Shown here piece by piece: positions 40,817 to 50,416 of a stretch of 58,662 nt of DNA (the first letter of the stretch is position 1; each line of letters starts with the position of its first letter). This DNA comes from GCA-002282575 sp964416645 (GTDB lineage: Bacteria; Pseudomonadota; Gammaproteobacteria; Thiomicrospirales; Thiomicrospiraceae), in NCBI GenBank assembly GCA_964416645.1, contig CAYQEZ010000005.1:1-58662 (forward strand), given 5' to 3'. The notes beneath the pieces are model-generated. The model was not told the DNA's origin. It saw only the letters and a program-made list of their open reading frames with translations, and ran no database searches. The position numbers and the translations under genes were made by a program.

Positions 40817-41516
40817 AGGCTTTCGCGAGTTCGTCACGCATTTGGCGGATGATGCTATTGTAACGGTTAGGATCTGAAGCCAAGCCTTTACCAAACAAAC
40901 CAGAACCTGAAACAAAGGTATCACAACCTGCTTCAGCGATTTCACGGATATTTTCCGCTTTCACACCACCGTCGATTTCTAAACGGATATCATAACCTGA
41001 TTCATCAATCAGTTTACGTACCGCTCGCAGCTTGTTCAGCGCTTGTGGGATAAAACTTTGACCACCAAACCCTGGGTTGACCGACATAATTAAAATCATG
41101 TCGATTTTATCCATCACATATTCTAAATGGCTTAATGAAGTCGATGGATTGAACACCAAACCCGCTTTACAGCCACATTCTTTAATAAGCCCCAAGCTAC
41201 GATCAATGTGTTCTGACGCTTCTGGATGAAAAGTAATATAGTTTGCACCCGCTTTAGCAAAGTCAGGAATGACACGATCCACTGGCTTAACCATCAAATG
41301 CACATCAATCGGTTGCTCTAAGCCATTTTTAGTCATGTAGTTTTTCAAGCTGTCACACACCAAAGGACCGATGGTTAGGTTAGGTACGTAATGGTTGTCC
41401 ATGACATCAAAGTGTACAATATCAGCACCAGACAACAAAACATCCTTGACATCGTCACCTAAACGGGCAAAATCTGCAGATAGAATTGAAGGGGCGATCC
41501 AATTTGGATGTTTCAT
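40815..41516 (-). CDS. rpe: Ribulose-phosphate 3-epimerase
   Basis: Rpe interconverts ribulose 5-phosphate and xylulose 5-phosphate. The 233-residue TIM barrel has IAPSILSADFARLGDDV, VHFDVMDNHYVPNLTIGP, the DVHLMV strand, MSVNPGFGGQSF and EIDGGVKAENI. Length is slightly above the usual 220-225 through a few extra surface residues. It heads rpe-gph-trpE. Confidence 0.96.
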   Translation of the reverse strand: MKHPNWIAPSILSADFARLGDDVKDVLLSGADIVHFDVMDNHYVPNLTIGPLVCDSLKNYMTKNGLEQPIDVHLMVKPVDRVIPDFAKAGANYITFHPEASEHIDRSLGLIKECGCKAGLVFNPSTSLSHLEYVMDKIDMILIMSVNPGFGGQSFIPQALNKLRAVRKLIDESGYDIRLEIDGGVKAENIREIAEAGCDTFVSGSGLFGKGLASDPNRYNSIIRQMRDELAKA

Positions 41517-41648
41517 AATGTCTGTCTCCTAAAAAGTAAATCAAATTTCTAGCATTTTACCAAAAAATGCCACATGATGGGGTCTGTTAGTAACAGCCTT
41601 TTCATGTTTTAACAAATAACCCTCCCGTGGGAGCTAAAAAGGAAAGTT

Positions 41649-42149
41649 ATGGATCCGCGCGAAACCAGTGAAATGCCAAGCCAAAGTTCGCATCAAAGCC
41701 CTGAAATGCGCATTTTACACCCTATTTTTCACGTCGTTGAAATTATTGGTTTGGTCATCATTGCCATCATTACCATCATTGCCGGTATTCAAGAAGTTCA
41801 AGTGATGATTGAGCGTCAGGCGGTCACTCTATCCGACCTATTAATGATGTTCATTTATCTCGAAATTTTGGCGATGGTGATTATTTACTTGGAATCTGGA
41901 CGTTTGCCCATCCGCATACCGCTTTATATCGCCATTGTTGCCCTAGCGCGTTACATGATTTTAGACATGAAAGAGATGAGTGAGTGGAAGATTTTAGGCA
42001 TTTCAGTGGCGATTGTCGTGCTTGCTGCAGCCGTACTCATTCTGCGTTATGGTCACACTAAATACCCATACTCCTATGGCGATGGTCGCCGAGGCAAGCG
42101 TTCTTTTGATACGCGTCAATCTTCAGAAAATCACATAAAGGAATCTTAA
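41649..42149 (+). CDS. psiE: PsiE-family membrane protein
   Basis: This 166-residue inner-membrane protein has four hydrophobic segments and the PsiE pattern (HVVEIIGLVIIAIITIIAG, LLMMFIYLEILAMVIIYLESGRLPIRIPLYIAIVALARY, positions about 27-120). PsiE is phosphate-starvation-inducible in E. coli; its function is unknown. An AAGGAAAG ribosome binding site precedes the ATG. The stop overlaps the purC start (TAATG), so the two are coupled. Confidence 0.85.
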   Translation: MDPRETSEMPSQSSHQSPEMRILHPIFHVVEIIGLVIIAIITIIAGIQEVQVMIERQAVTLSDLLMMFIYLEILAMVIIYLESGRLPIRIPLYIAIVALARYMILDMKEMSEWKILGISVAIVVLAAAVLILRYGHTKYPYSYGDGRRGKRSFDTRQSSENHIKES

Positions 42150-43027
42150 TGAAAGCCCTGCATGAAAGTCAGCTAAGCCGTTTCAAACTCATTCATCAGG
42201 GTAAGGTACGAGATATTTACGATTTAGATGCGCAACACCTGATGATTGTCACCACCGATCGCATTTCTGCGTTTGATGTCGTCATGCCCACGCCCGTACC
42301 GAGCAAAGGCGAGCTGCTCTCGCGCATGACACGCTTTTGGATGCGTAAAACCGAACACATCATTCCCAATCAACTAACCGCCATTCAGCCTGCCGATGTG
42401 TTAACAGCTGAAGAGTTAGCAGAAGTTGGCGATCGTGTCATGGTGGTGCGCAAGTTCAAGCCTTTGCCAGTGGAAGCGATTGTCCGTGGCTATCTGGTCG
42501 GTTCAGGCTGGAAAGACTATCAGCAAACAGGGACAGTTTGTGGTCATCAACTTCCTGCTGGCTTAGCGCAAGCGGCAAAATTACCGCAACCCATTTTCAC
42601 GCCGTCTACCAAAGCGGCTGTGGGCGATCATGATGAGAATATCTCGCGTGAACAGCTGGTAGCCATTATGGGCGAAAACAAAACCGCTCAAGTCGAAAAA
42701 CTCGCCCTAGCGATTTACCAATTTGCAGCAGACTATGCCTTACCGCGTGGCATCATTATCGCCGACACCAAATTTGAATTTGGTGAAGATGAGCATGGCG
42801 TTATTCACCTTATTGATGAAGTACTGACACCAGATTCTTCTCGTTTCTGGCCAGCCGATCAATACCAAGTTGGCAGCAACCCACCCAGCTTCGACAAGCA
42901 GTACATTCGTGATTACTTAGAAACCTTAGACTGGGCAAAAAAAGCACCAGGTCCAGCACTACCTGATGAAGTTATTGCTAATACACTGGTTAAATATCAA
43001 CAAGCAGAACGCTTATTAACCGCTTAA
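42149..43027 (+). CDS. purC: SAICAR synthase
   Basis: PurC condenses CAIR with aspartate in purine synthesis. The 292-residue protein belongs to the longer PurC type, with LIHQGKVRDIYDL, TDRISAFDVVMPTPVPSKG, VRGYLVGSGWKDY and IIADTKFEFG. It is translationally coupled to psiE and followed by bioD after four bases. Confidence 0.96.
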   Translation: MKALHESQLSRFKLIHQGKVRDIYDLDAQHLMIVTTDRISAFDVVMPTPVPSKGELLSRMTRFWMRKTEHIIPNQLTAIQPADVLTAEELAEVGDRVMVVRKFKPLPVEAIVRGYLVGSGWKDYQQTGTVCGHQLPAGLAQAAKLPQPIFTPSTKAAVGDHDENISREQLVAIMGENKTAQVEKLALAIYQFAADYALPRGIIIADTKFEFGEDEHGVIHLIDEVLTPDSSRFWPADQYQVGSNPPSFDKQYIRDYLETLDWAKKAPGPALPDEVIANTLVKYQQAERLLTA

Positions 43028-43031
43028 TCCG

Positions 43032-43661
43032 ATGAAAGGTCTATTTATTACGGGTACCGATACCGATGTCGGTAAAACCTATGTTACTAGCCTACTGGCA
43101 CAGCAGTTACAGGGTGTGGGGTTGAGTGTTTCAACACGAAAACCCGTTGCCAGTGGTTGTGCACAAGGCTGTATCGATGCAGAAATCTTAGCCCAAGCAA
43201 CAGGTGAAGACAGCTATGTTGTTTGCCCTTACCGCTTTGCGCCCGCCATTTCGCCAGAAAGAGCCATACGTTTAGTAGGACAAATCATTACCCTAGCCGA
43301 CTGCGCTGCTGTATGTAATAACAGCGCTCACTTCACGCTCGTTGAAGGTGCGGGTGGTTGGCTCAGTCCTTTGTGTAGCGATGGCGACAATGCTGATCTA
43401 GCTCAACGCCTAGCCTTACCTGTGCTGTTGGTAGCCAGTAATCGCTTGGGTTGCATCAATCAAACTCGACTCACCTTGCAAGCGATTGAGCAACGTGGTC
43501 TCACTTGTATTGCCATAGTGTTGAATGACACTCAGCAGCACGCAGATGCTGAAAACTTAGTTGATTTACAAGCCAGAGTAAATGTGCCGATTTTTTCATT
43601 AGGATTTGAGGAAAACCAACTTCCCGCAGAACTTCTATATCTACTGAATATTTCCTGTTAA
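43032..43661 (+). CDS. bioD: Dethiobiotin synthetase
   Basis: BioD closes the ureido ring of dethiobiotin from DAPA, CO2 and ATP. The 209-residue protein has the P-loop GLFITGTDTDVGKTYVT (3-19), the KPVASGC motif and the EGAGGWLSPL segment. The other bio genes are not in the window; here it follows purC. Confidence 0.93.
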   Translation: MKGLFITGTDTDVGKTYVTSLLAQQLQGVGLSVSTRKPVASGCAQGCIDAEILAQATGEDSYVVCPYRFAPAISPERAIRLVGQIITLADCAAVCNNSAHFTLVEGAGGWLSPLCSDGDNADLAQRLALPVLLVASNRLGCINQTRLTLQAIEQRGLTCIAIVLNDTQQHADAENLVDLQARVNVPIFSLGFEENQLPAELLYLLNISC

Positions 43662-43732
43662 ACCCAATATTTCACCACTTGCGATTTAAATCTTTTTTCC
43701 TTAGACTCTACTCAAACATAAAGGAATCTCTC

Positions 43733-43990
43733 ATGAGCAGTATTGCATTTGATAGCTTGGAATTTGTCGAAACGCTCACAAAAGCGGGTGTGCCTGAAGC
43801 TCAAGCGAAAGCAGAGGCGAAAGCAATCAACAGCGCCTTTAGACAACTCGCAGAAAGCAAAGACTTAGCAACCAAACAGGATTTAGCGGTATTAGAAGAG
43901 CGAATGACTTCCAATCTCTACAAAGCCATGCTGATTCAGGTATTCGCTATTGCAGGGTTAGTTATCGCGGTTATCAAGTTCGTGAATTGA
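43733..43990 (+). CDS. DUF1640-like small coiled-coil membrane protein
   Basis: The ATG at 43733 (MSSIAFDSLEFVETL) follows an AAGGAATC site and is preferred over a frame extension starting at 43679. The 85-residue protein has the head SLEFVETLTKAGVPEAQAKAEAKA, the coiled-coil motif DLATKQDLAVLEERM and a C-terminal transmembrane helix (IQVFAIAGLVIAVIKFV). This is the DUF1640/CCDC90 layout. It is convergent with glnE, which ends 5 bases away. The function is unknown. Confidence 0.85.
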   Translation: MSSIAFDSLEFVETLTKAGVPEAQAKAEAKAINSAFRQLAESKDLATKQDLAVLEERMTSNLYKAMLIQVFAIAGLVIAVIKFVN

Positions 43991-43995
43991 CCTTG

Positions 43996-46776
43996 TTAAT
44001 TATTTTTACCAAACACCTGCTGCCACACTTCCATCACTTGCTCCCGATATTCACCAACTTGCGCTAACGGAACGGCTTCTATTTTTTTCTCTGCTAAAGC
44101 ATATTGATGCCCCAAATGACGATAGAATCGATAAGCACTCATCAGTGCTTCGCCTGTTTCCGCGTCGAGCACACCAGCAGCAACCAACCCCTCAACCTGA
44201 CGAATATTGTCACTATAGCGCACCACATTCGGAAATTGGTGCGCATGCAACAACACCCAATACTGCACCAAAAATTCAATATCAATCATGCCACCAGCGC
44301 CTTGTTTAATATCCATACTCTCGGTAGTAGACTTATCCAAATGTGCACGCATTTTTAAGCGCATCGACAAAACCGCTTCTTTCAAGGTCACTTCATCACG
44401 CGCTTGCGTTAAGAAAGCCAAGCGTTCTTGCTCAAACTCACTCATCAGTGTCTTATTACCCGCAATGGCACGCGTGCGAATCAACGCCTGATGCTCCCAT
44501 ATCCATGCCTGTTCGCGTTCGTATCGGAAGAAACTGGCTAATGTTGGTACTAAAGCTCCCGAAGCGCCATGGGGTCTCAATTGCATATCGACCTCATAAG
44601 CAATACCCGACATAACATTGGTGGATAGCAGGCTGGATAATTTTTGCCCCAAACGCGCCATCAGCACCGTATTATCTAAAGGACGCACCCCATTCGTCAT
44701 CGCTTGTGGGTCTAAGGTAGAATCCGACAGATACACCATATCCAAGTCTGATCCATAACCCAACTCCAGCCCTCCTAGCTTACCAAAGCCAACCACAATC
44801 ATCGGAATATTGTCAGAGCGCATATCTACGGGCAGTCCATGCTTAGCAACCAACGTTTGCCAAGCACGTTGCAAGGATTGCTCTACAAGGGTTTCCGCAA
44901 TCCAGGTTAAATAGTCACTCACTTTCATTAACGGCAGTTTGCCCATTAAATCAGAAGCCGCCACACGGAAGACTTGCGCGTGCTTAAAGCGACGCAATAC
45001 TTCCATAAATCGCTCTTCATCATCCACATCCACACACTGATGCGCTAACTCTTCTTGTAATGCTGCTTTAGACAGAGGTGCATAGAGCTGCCGCTCATCC
45101 AGCAACTGATCTAACAAAGCTGGCTGTTCCACCAAATACTTAGCCAACCAAGGACTGGCAGCGCACAATTGAACGAGCTGAGCGCGCGCCGTCTGGCTCT
45201 CGCGCAACAACACCAAGTAAGCACTGCGATTCAACACCGCTTGAATCACCGACAACACCCGTTTCAAGGCTTCACTATCGGGCGCATGAGTCGCCAACTC
45301 CGCCAAAATTAACGGCATGACCGCAGTGAGTCGATCGCGCGCATCATTACTCAACACCGCCACTTTACGGCTTTGCGTTATATCCGTTAACAGCATGCGC
45401 CATTCAGCTTCAGCAGCAATGTTTTGCGGAAAAGGTGCCACTTCTGGTGCTTGCCAAACCGCCAGCCACTCAGTTTGCTCATCAACCGCTTCAACACCCA
45501 ATACCGCCTCAAACTGTTGCGACACCCAACAACGATGTTGATTTAATCGCGTCATAAAGGCATCAATCGTGTCAAACTGCATGGATTCAGCTAAAAGTTG
45601 CAAACGCTCCGAATCAGTAGGCAATAAATGCGTTTGTTGATCGGCCCACATTTGCAATCGATTTTCCACGGCACGCAAAAATAGATAAGCGATTTTCAGT
45701 CGCTCCATCTCGTCAACCGCCAAATACTGACGCTCCGCTAAGGTTTGCAACATCGGTAGTAACGAGCGCCCTCTCAGTCGCGCATCTTGTCCACCATGCA
45801 CCAACTGAAAGGCTTGCACAATAAATTCCACTTCCCGAATGCCGCCATCCCCCAGCTTAACGTCTCTATCCGCACCTTTCTTCAATACATCCAAGGCGAT
45901 CATCCGTTTCAAATCACGCAAGGAAGACAACATAGTGAAATCGACATAACGACGATAAATAAACGGGCGCATCATGCTTTCCAGCTCGGCAATATCTTCG
46001 GGCTTACCTGTCATGGCGCGCGCCTTAATCATGGCGTAACGCTCCCAAGGGCGACCATGCAACTGATAATACTGTTCAAAAGCATCGAAACTATGCACCA
46101 ACTGACCCGAACTGCCAAAAGGTCGCAGCATCATATCGACGCGAAAAACAAAGCCATCCGCCGTGGTGTTATTTAATAATTGATTCACCTGTTGACCGAC
46201 TTTGGTAAAAAACTCATCGTTGCTGATCGATTTGGTTTCGCTGTTGGTCATGCCTTTTTCAGGAAAGACAAAAATCAAGTCAATATCCGAAGAATAGTTC
46301 AGCTCGCGACCACCCAGCTTACCCATACCCAAAATAATTAAGGTTTGTGGTGTAGCCGACTGCTCACCCATCGGCTCACCCCATTTCGCCGATTGTTGAC
46401 GATAAGCCCAGTCATAAGCCAAGCCAACCAACACATCACCCATTGCCGACGCATCGGCAAGGGTTTCTTCAACACCTGCCATACCCGCTAAATCACGTAC
46501 CGCCATACGTACCATTTGTTTACGACGATATTGTCGCAAGGCTTGCATCATCTGCTCATCCGTTTGCGCCCAAGCTAATGATTCACGCGCCTGCTCACGC
46601 ATTGGCTCTAGCGACAAAGGAGCCAAATCACTTTCAGATAACAAATCGGGATAGCGTTCCAGTTGTTGGCGCACAAATAAAGAAAAACGGCTGGCAATGT
46701 CGATGGCAGATTGAAGCGTCATAGAGGAAGTTTTCCACGTTGATTGAATACTCTCATTGTGCATTGAGTTGGTCAT
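43996..46776 (-). CDS. glnE: Bifunctional glutamine synthetase adenylyltransferase/deadenylase
   Basis: GlnE adds or removes AMP on glutamine synthetase in response to PII and glutamine. The 926-residue protein has two nucleotidyltransferase domains: GMGKLGGRELNYSSDIDL (150-167, deadenylase) and GFGKLGGLELGYGSDLD (663-679, adenylylase), plus the linking helical regions. The start is uncertain: MTNSMHN at 46776 or MTLQSAID at 46722 are both in frame and neither has a strong ribosome binding site. Confidence 0.96.
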   Translation of the reverse strand: MTNSMHNESIQSTWKTSSMTLQSAIDIASRFSLFVRQQLERYPDLLSESDLAPLSLEPMREQARESLAWAQTDEQMMQALRQYRRKQMVRMAVRDLAGMAGVEETLADASAMGDVLVGLAYDWAYRQQSAKWGEPMGEQSATPQTLIILGMGKLGGRELNYSSDIDLIFVFPEKGMTNSETKSISNDEFFTKVGQQVNQLLNNTTADGFVFRVDMMLRPFGSSGQLVHSFDAFEQYYQLHGRPWERYAMIKARAMTGKPEDIAELESMMRPFIYRRYVDFTMLSSLRDLKRMIALDVLKKGADRDVKLGDGGIREVEFIVQAFQLVHGGQDARLRGRSLLPMLQTLAERQYLAVDEMERLKIAYLFLRAVENRLQMWADQQTHLLPTDSERLQLLAESMQFDTIDAFMTRLNQHRCWVSQQFEAVLGVEAVDEQTEWLAVWQAPEVAPFPQNIAAEAEWRMLLTDITQSRKVAVLSNDARDRLTAVMPLILAELATHAPDSEALKRVLSVIQAVLNRSAYLVLLRESQTARAQLVQLCAASPWLAKYLVEQPALLDQLLDERQLYAPLSKAALQEELAHQCVDVDDEERFMEVLRRFKHAQVFRVAASDLMGKLPLMKVSDYLTWIAETLVEQSLQRAWQTLVAKHGLPVDMRSDNIPMIVVGFGKLGGLELGYGSDLDMVYLSDSTLDPQAMTNGVRPLDNTVLMARLGQKLSSLLSTNVMSGIAYEVDMQLRPHGASGALVPTLASFFRYEREQAWIWEHQALIRTRAIAGNKTLMSEFEQERLAFLTQARDEVTLKEAVLSMRLKMRAHLDKSTTESMDIKQGAGGMIDIEFLVQYWVLLHAHQFPNVVRYSDNIRQVEGLVAAGVLDAETGEALMSAYRFYRHLGHQYALAEKKIEAVPLAQVGEYREQVMEVWQQVFGKNN

Positions 46777-46801
46777 TTAGGCAAGCAAGCCACTTATTCG
46801 C

Positions 46802-46807
46802 TATAAT
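46802..46807 (+). promoter_or_regulatory. TATAAT box upstream of ispA
   Basis: A perfect TATAAT lies 33 bases before the ispA start codon. No recognisable -35 hexamer occurs at 16-18 bases upstream, so it is only a candidate -10 element. Confidence 0.4.
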
Positions 46808-46839
46808 AAAACCAATAACAATCCAAAGAGGCTAGGGTT

Positions 46840-47721
46840 ATGCTCGAACGCTTACACAGCTTTCAACAACGCATCAATCAAGTATTAGAAGCAGTCATTG
46901 CCGAACGACGCGACACCATGCCAGTACAACTGTTTGATGCCATTAATTACAGCGTGCTGGATGCGGGCAAACGTCTACGCCCTGCACTAACCTATGCGGT
47001 AGGGGAAGCCTTAGGCACGCCGTTGAGTCTGTTAGATGCGCCAGCGGCAGCGGTTGAACTCATTCACTGCTACTCGCTGGTGCACGATGATTTACCCGCC
47101 ATGGACGATGATGACCTGCGTCGTGGCAAGCCCACTACCCACATTGCCTTTGATGAAGCTACCGCGATTTTGGTGGGAGATGCGCTGCAAGCCATGGCGT
47201 TTGATCTTTTGTCACAAGCCAACGAACTCACCTGCGCTCAACGCTTAGAAATGATTCGAGTGTTATCCAGAGCCGCAGGGGCAAATGGCATGGTGGCGGG
47301 TCAAATGCGCGATATGATGGCAGAACATAGTCCGCTGACAATTGACGAATTACGCCGTCTGCACCAACAAAAAACGGGTGCCTTAATTGAAACGGCTGTC
47401 AGCTTTGGCGGACTTGCTTCCACTAATGCCAATGAAGCTATCTTGCATGGTCTAGAGCGTTACGGCGCTCATTTAGGTTTGGCTTTCCAAATTCAAGATG
47501 ATATTTTAGATGTTACCGAAACCAGCTCTCAACTAGGCAAACCCCAAGGATCGGACGAACGTAATGACAAAACGACTTTTGTCAGTTTATTGGGTTTGAA
47601 CGATGCCAAAAATGAAGCGATCAAACATGTCAGCCTCGCTAAGAGCGTATTGCATGAATGTCAGTTACAATCCAGTCTACTCACCGACTTGTGTGACTAT
47701 ATCGTCGAACGCACGCATTAA
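46840..47721 (+). CDS. ispA: Farnesyl diphosphate synthase
   Basis: IspA elongates dimethylallyl diphosphate to farnesyl diphosphate, the precursor of undecaprenol and quinone side chains. The 293-residue short-chain prenyltransferase has GKRLRPAL (43-50), the first aspartate-rich motif DDLPAMD (83-89) with RRGKPT, KTGALIETA and the second motif QIQDDILD. It reads divergently from glnE. Confidence 0.96.
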   Translation: MLERLHSFQQRINQVLEAVIAERRDTMPVQLFDAINYSVLDAGKRLRPALTYAVGEALGTPLSLLDAPAAAVELIHCYSLVHDDLPAMDDDDLRRGKPTTHIAFDEATAILVGDALQAMAFDLLSQANELTCAQRLEMIRVLSRAAGANGMVAGQMRDMMAEHSPLTIDELRRLHQQKTGALIETAVSFGGLASTNANEAILHGLERYGAHLGLAFQIQDDILDVTETSSQLGKPQGSDERNDKTTFVSLLGLNDAKNEAIKHVSLAKSVLHECQLQSSLLTDLCDYIVERTH

Positions 47722-47759
47722 TGGTAAAATAGCCATATTAATTAATTGGAAAATTGGCT

Positions 47760-48137
47760 ATGGCATTCACCCTAACCACTCAGCTCGAATTTGCCGCTGC
47801 CCATCGCTTGCGTGGCTATGATGGCAATTGCGCACGCCTGCATGGTCATAACTGGAAAGTCGAAATCAGTCTGACGGGATCGCAATTGAATGAGGTGGGT
47901 ATGCTCATTGATTTCAAGGAAATTAAACGAACTGGTAAGCAGGTTTTAGCTCAGCTGGATCATTACTATTTAAATGACATCCCCCCTTTTGATGCAGAGC
48001 TTAACCCTACTGCAGAAAATATCGCTTTTTATCTATTTCAACAGCTGGGCGAAGCGTTGAATGATGAACGCATTCGCGTATCTTCCGTAACCGTATGGGA
48101 AAACGAGCGCAACAGCGCCACTTTTTCCAGTGACTAA
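47760..48137 (+). CDS. queD: 6-carboxytetrahydropterin synthase
   Basis: QueD converts dihydroneopterin triphosphate to 6-carboxytetrahydropterin in queuosine synthesis. The ATG at 47760 is preferred to an in-frame TTG six bases upstream. The 125-residue protein has the zinc histidines (AAHRL, LHGHNW; H15, H28, H30) and the catalytic Cys24, with PTAENIAFYLF and VWENERNSATF. Its end overlaps the prepilin peptidase gene. Confidence 0.92.
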   Translation: MAFTLTTQLEFAAAHRLRGYDGNCARLHGHNWKVEISLTGSQLNEVGMLIDFKEIKRTGKQVLAQLDHYYLNDIPPFDAELNPTAENIAFYLFQQLGEALNDERIRVSSVTVWENERNSATFSSD

Positions 48138-48948
48138 TTTGGCAAGTTGGCCGATTGAGGTCACAATTGCTGGGTATGGCTTGCTGGGACTCATTATCGG
48201 CAGCTTTTTATCCATGCTCAGCTACCGACTCATTCAACATCTAGACAGTGACACACCAGCGCTCATGAGAGCCTTAGTGCTAGACCGCTCTCGTTGTCCA
48301 CACTGCCAATCGGCTCTCTCCGTCAAACAGCTCATACCCTTATTCAGTTGGTGGCGTTATCATCGTGCGTCTCCCTGCTGTGGGCAGCCCATTTCATGGC
48401 GTTACCCCGTCATAGAAATCGCTACCGCGATCATCACCGCCCTGACAGCCGCGCAATTTTTAACGTCCGATAGCAATGCACTACTGGGACTGAGTTTGCA
48501 AGGCTGGGCCATGCTCATTTTCACATGGACACTAATTAGCATCACCATCACCGACCTTGAACATCAACTCATTCCCGACCGATTAAGCTTGCCATTACTC
48601 TGGTTAGGACTGTTATTCAATAGCAGTGACTCTGGCTTAGTCAGCCTAAACAATGCCGTTTGGGGTGCCGCACTCGGCTATGTCAGTCTGTGGCTATTAT
48701 TTCAAACGCATCGTGCTTTGACTGGCAAGGAAGGCATGGGTTATGGCGATTTTAAGCTAACAGCGGCACTGGGTGCTTGGCTGGGGGCTTATGCCCTAGT
48801 GCCCATTTTGATTATAGCGGGTTTGCTGGCAATTCTGGTCATGGGCAGTTTAATGCTGTGGAAAGGGAAAGAAAATCGGGCATTTGCCTTCGGACCTTGG
48901 TTGGCTATCGCAGGTTGGTTGGTGATGATGGAATGGATTCCCATCTAA
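48130..48948 (+). CDS. pilD: Prepilin peptidase (PilD family)
   Basis: PilD cleaves and N-methylates type IV prepilins at the inner membrane. The 272-residue protein starts with GTG overlapping queD by 8 bases. It has the N-terminal domain (GLIIGSFLSMLSYRL), a Cys motif and about seven hydrophobic segments. The catalytic aspartates lie in TDLEHQLIPDRLSLP and GYGDFKLTAALGAW. The zinc motif is unusual: CPHC is followed by SPCCG instead of CxxC. It fits with pilT/pilU and comEA in the window. Confidence 0.9.
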   Translation: MTNLASWPIEVTIAGYGLLGLIIGSFLSMLSYRLIQHLDSDTPALMRALVLDRSRCPHCQSALSVKQLIPLFSWWRYHRASPCCGQPISWRYPVIEIATAIITALTAAQFLTSDSNALLGLSLQGWAMLIFTWTLISITITDLEHQLIPDRLSLPLLWLGLLFNSSDSGLVSLNNAVWGAALGYVSLWLLFQTHRALTGKEGMGYGDFKLTAALGAWLGAYALVPILIIAGLLAILVMGSLMLWKGKENRAFAFGPWLAIAGWLVMMEWIPI

Positions 48949-48983
48949 CACGAGAAAAGCTATAAAAACACACCCCTAAAAAA

Positions 48984-49340
48984 CTAGTCGAGGCGTTGCG
49001 CTTCTTTTTTGTCTGCATTGGGGGCAGCAACATATTGACCATCCATCAAGCAGACTTCAACCATGCGCAACTCATTCATACGTCGAAAACCCATCACATA
49101 ATCAAATAAACTTGGATTGCTTTCTTGCAAGTAAGAATCAATGATTAGACTACGCTCACCTTCAAACACTTCGGGATGCAAATAGTCAGAATAGACCAGA
49201 CGGTGTTGTAATCCATATTCTGCATCTAAAGACGCAATACGATCAATCCAATCGGAAGGGCGAAACTTCTGACCCGCTTCAGTAATGCCTTGTATGACAT
49301 ATTTACAGTGTTTATTTCGTTGCATTGCCTGTTGAGCCAA
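48984..49340 (-). CDS. DUF3579 domain protein
   Basis: This 118-residue protein matches the DUF3579 pattern: YVIQGITEAGQKFRPSDWIDRIASL near the N-terminus, YSDYLHPEVFEGERSLIIDSYLQESNPSLFDYVMGFRRMNELRMVEVC in the core (positions about 50-100). Two ATGs six codons apart are possible; the second (MQRNKHCKY) also gives a full domain. The function is unknown. It stands alone on the minus strand between the prepilin peptidase gene and thiL. Confidence 0.8.
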   Translation of the reverse strand: MAQQAMQRNKHCKYVIQGITEAGQKFRPSDWIDRIASLDAEYGLQHRLVYSDYLHPEVFEGERSLIIDSYLQESNPSLFDYVMGFRRMNELRMVEVCLMDGQYVAAPNADKKEAQRLD

Positions 49341-49436
49341 CTCAAAAATTTAAGATAATCTGATTATATCAGGACGCTTCTAAAAACCCAACGGGTTCGC
49401 CATTTGTCGGTCACGGTACATCACAATAATGAAGAC

Positions 49437-50411
49437 TTAGAAAAAATGATCAAACCCGCGCTTTGTTGGCATAGCCAGCAATTTGTCCGCATGCCATAAA
49501 CCGACGCCAGCTTGCGTATCCGTAATCACGCCCACCTTAGTCAAAGTCAGGTTCAAGGCGATGGCAAGTTGTTCAATCGACTCCGCTTGCGCTGGGTCAG
49601 CGGTAAAAATCAGCTCATAGTCATCGCCACTGGTCAAAGGCAAACAGGGGTTGGCACTGTCATGCACCCATGCAAGTACTGGCTCTGAAAAAGGAATTTT
49701 ATTCATATAGCAAATCGCACCCAAACGACCACTCGCTTTCAGCAAATGCTCTAAATCGGCCAAAAAACCATCAGAAACATCCACTGCTGCGCTGGCAATA
49801 CCGCGCAATGCTTGACCCAAAGCCACCCTCGGCTGCGGACGGTGTAGTCTTTCAGCAACCTGCGCTAAGGGCTGCTCTCCACGATACAACTGAGTCAGCG
49901 CCAGCCCAGCATCACCGATCGAACCCGACACCCAAATCTCATCACCGACACGAGCACCTGCGCGCTGAATGGCTTGCCCAGTGGGAATAACGCCCATTAA
50001 CGTGACACTCACCGTTAAGCGATCGCTACCTGTGGTATCACCACCAATCAACGCTACGCCATATTCAGACGCCAGCGACTGCCAGCCTTGCATAAAACAC
50101 GACAACCATTCTGTGGTTGCCATTTCTTCTGGCAAGGAAAGCGCCAACAATGCCCAACGAGGTTCTGCGCCCATTGCAGCCAAATCCGACAAATTAACCG
50201 CCAAAGACTTCCATGCCACATCTTCAGGCGCACAGCCAGCAAAAAAGTGATGATTCTCGACCAAGGTATCTAAAGCTACAACAACCGACTGCCCCTCTGG
50301 AGCTTGCACCACCGCCGCATCATCACCAATACCGAGACAAACATCATCTCGATTACCGGCAAGGGGCGCAATCTGCTCATAAATCAGCGCAAATTCTGTA
50401 GCAACCGACAT
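49437..50411 (-). CDS. thiL: Thiamine-monophosphate kinase
   Basis: ThiL makes thiamine diphosphate, the cofactor also used by the YerE-like enzyme. The 324-residue AIR-synthase-fold protein has GIGDDAAVV (27-35), AVNLSDLAAMGAEPRWALLALSLP, GGDTTGSDRLTVSVTLMG and VSDGFLADLEHLL. It is the last gene of the rib-nusB-thiL operon. Confidence 0.95.
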   Translation of the reverse strand: MSVATEFALIYEQIAPLAGNRDDVCLGIGDDAAVVQAPEGQSVVVALDTLVENHHFFAGCAPEDVAWKSLAVNLSDLAAMGAEPRWALLALSLPEEMATTEWLSCFMQGWQSLASEYGVALIGGDTTGSDRLTVSVTLMGVIPTGQAIQRAGARVGDEIWVSGSIGDAGLALTQLYRGEQPLAQVAERLHRPQPRVALGQALRGIASAAVDVSDGFLADLEHLLKASGRLGAICYMNKIPFSEPVLAWVHDSANPCLPLTSGDDYELIFTADPAQAESIEQLAIALNLTLTKVGVITDTQAGVGLWHADKLLAMPTKRGFDHFF

Positions 50412-50416
50412 GAGTT

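Noticed and set aside
45787..46176. 129-codon plus-strand frame inside glnE
   Set aside because: It is antisense to the deadenylase domain of GlnE, whose codons are conserved; no independent support.
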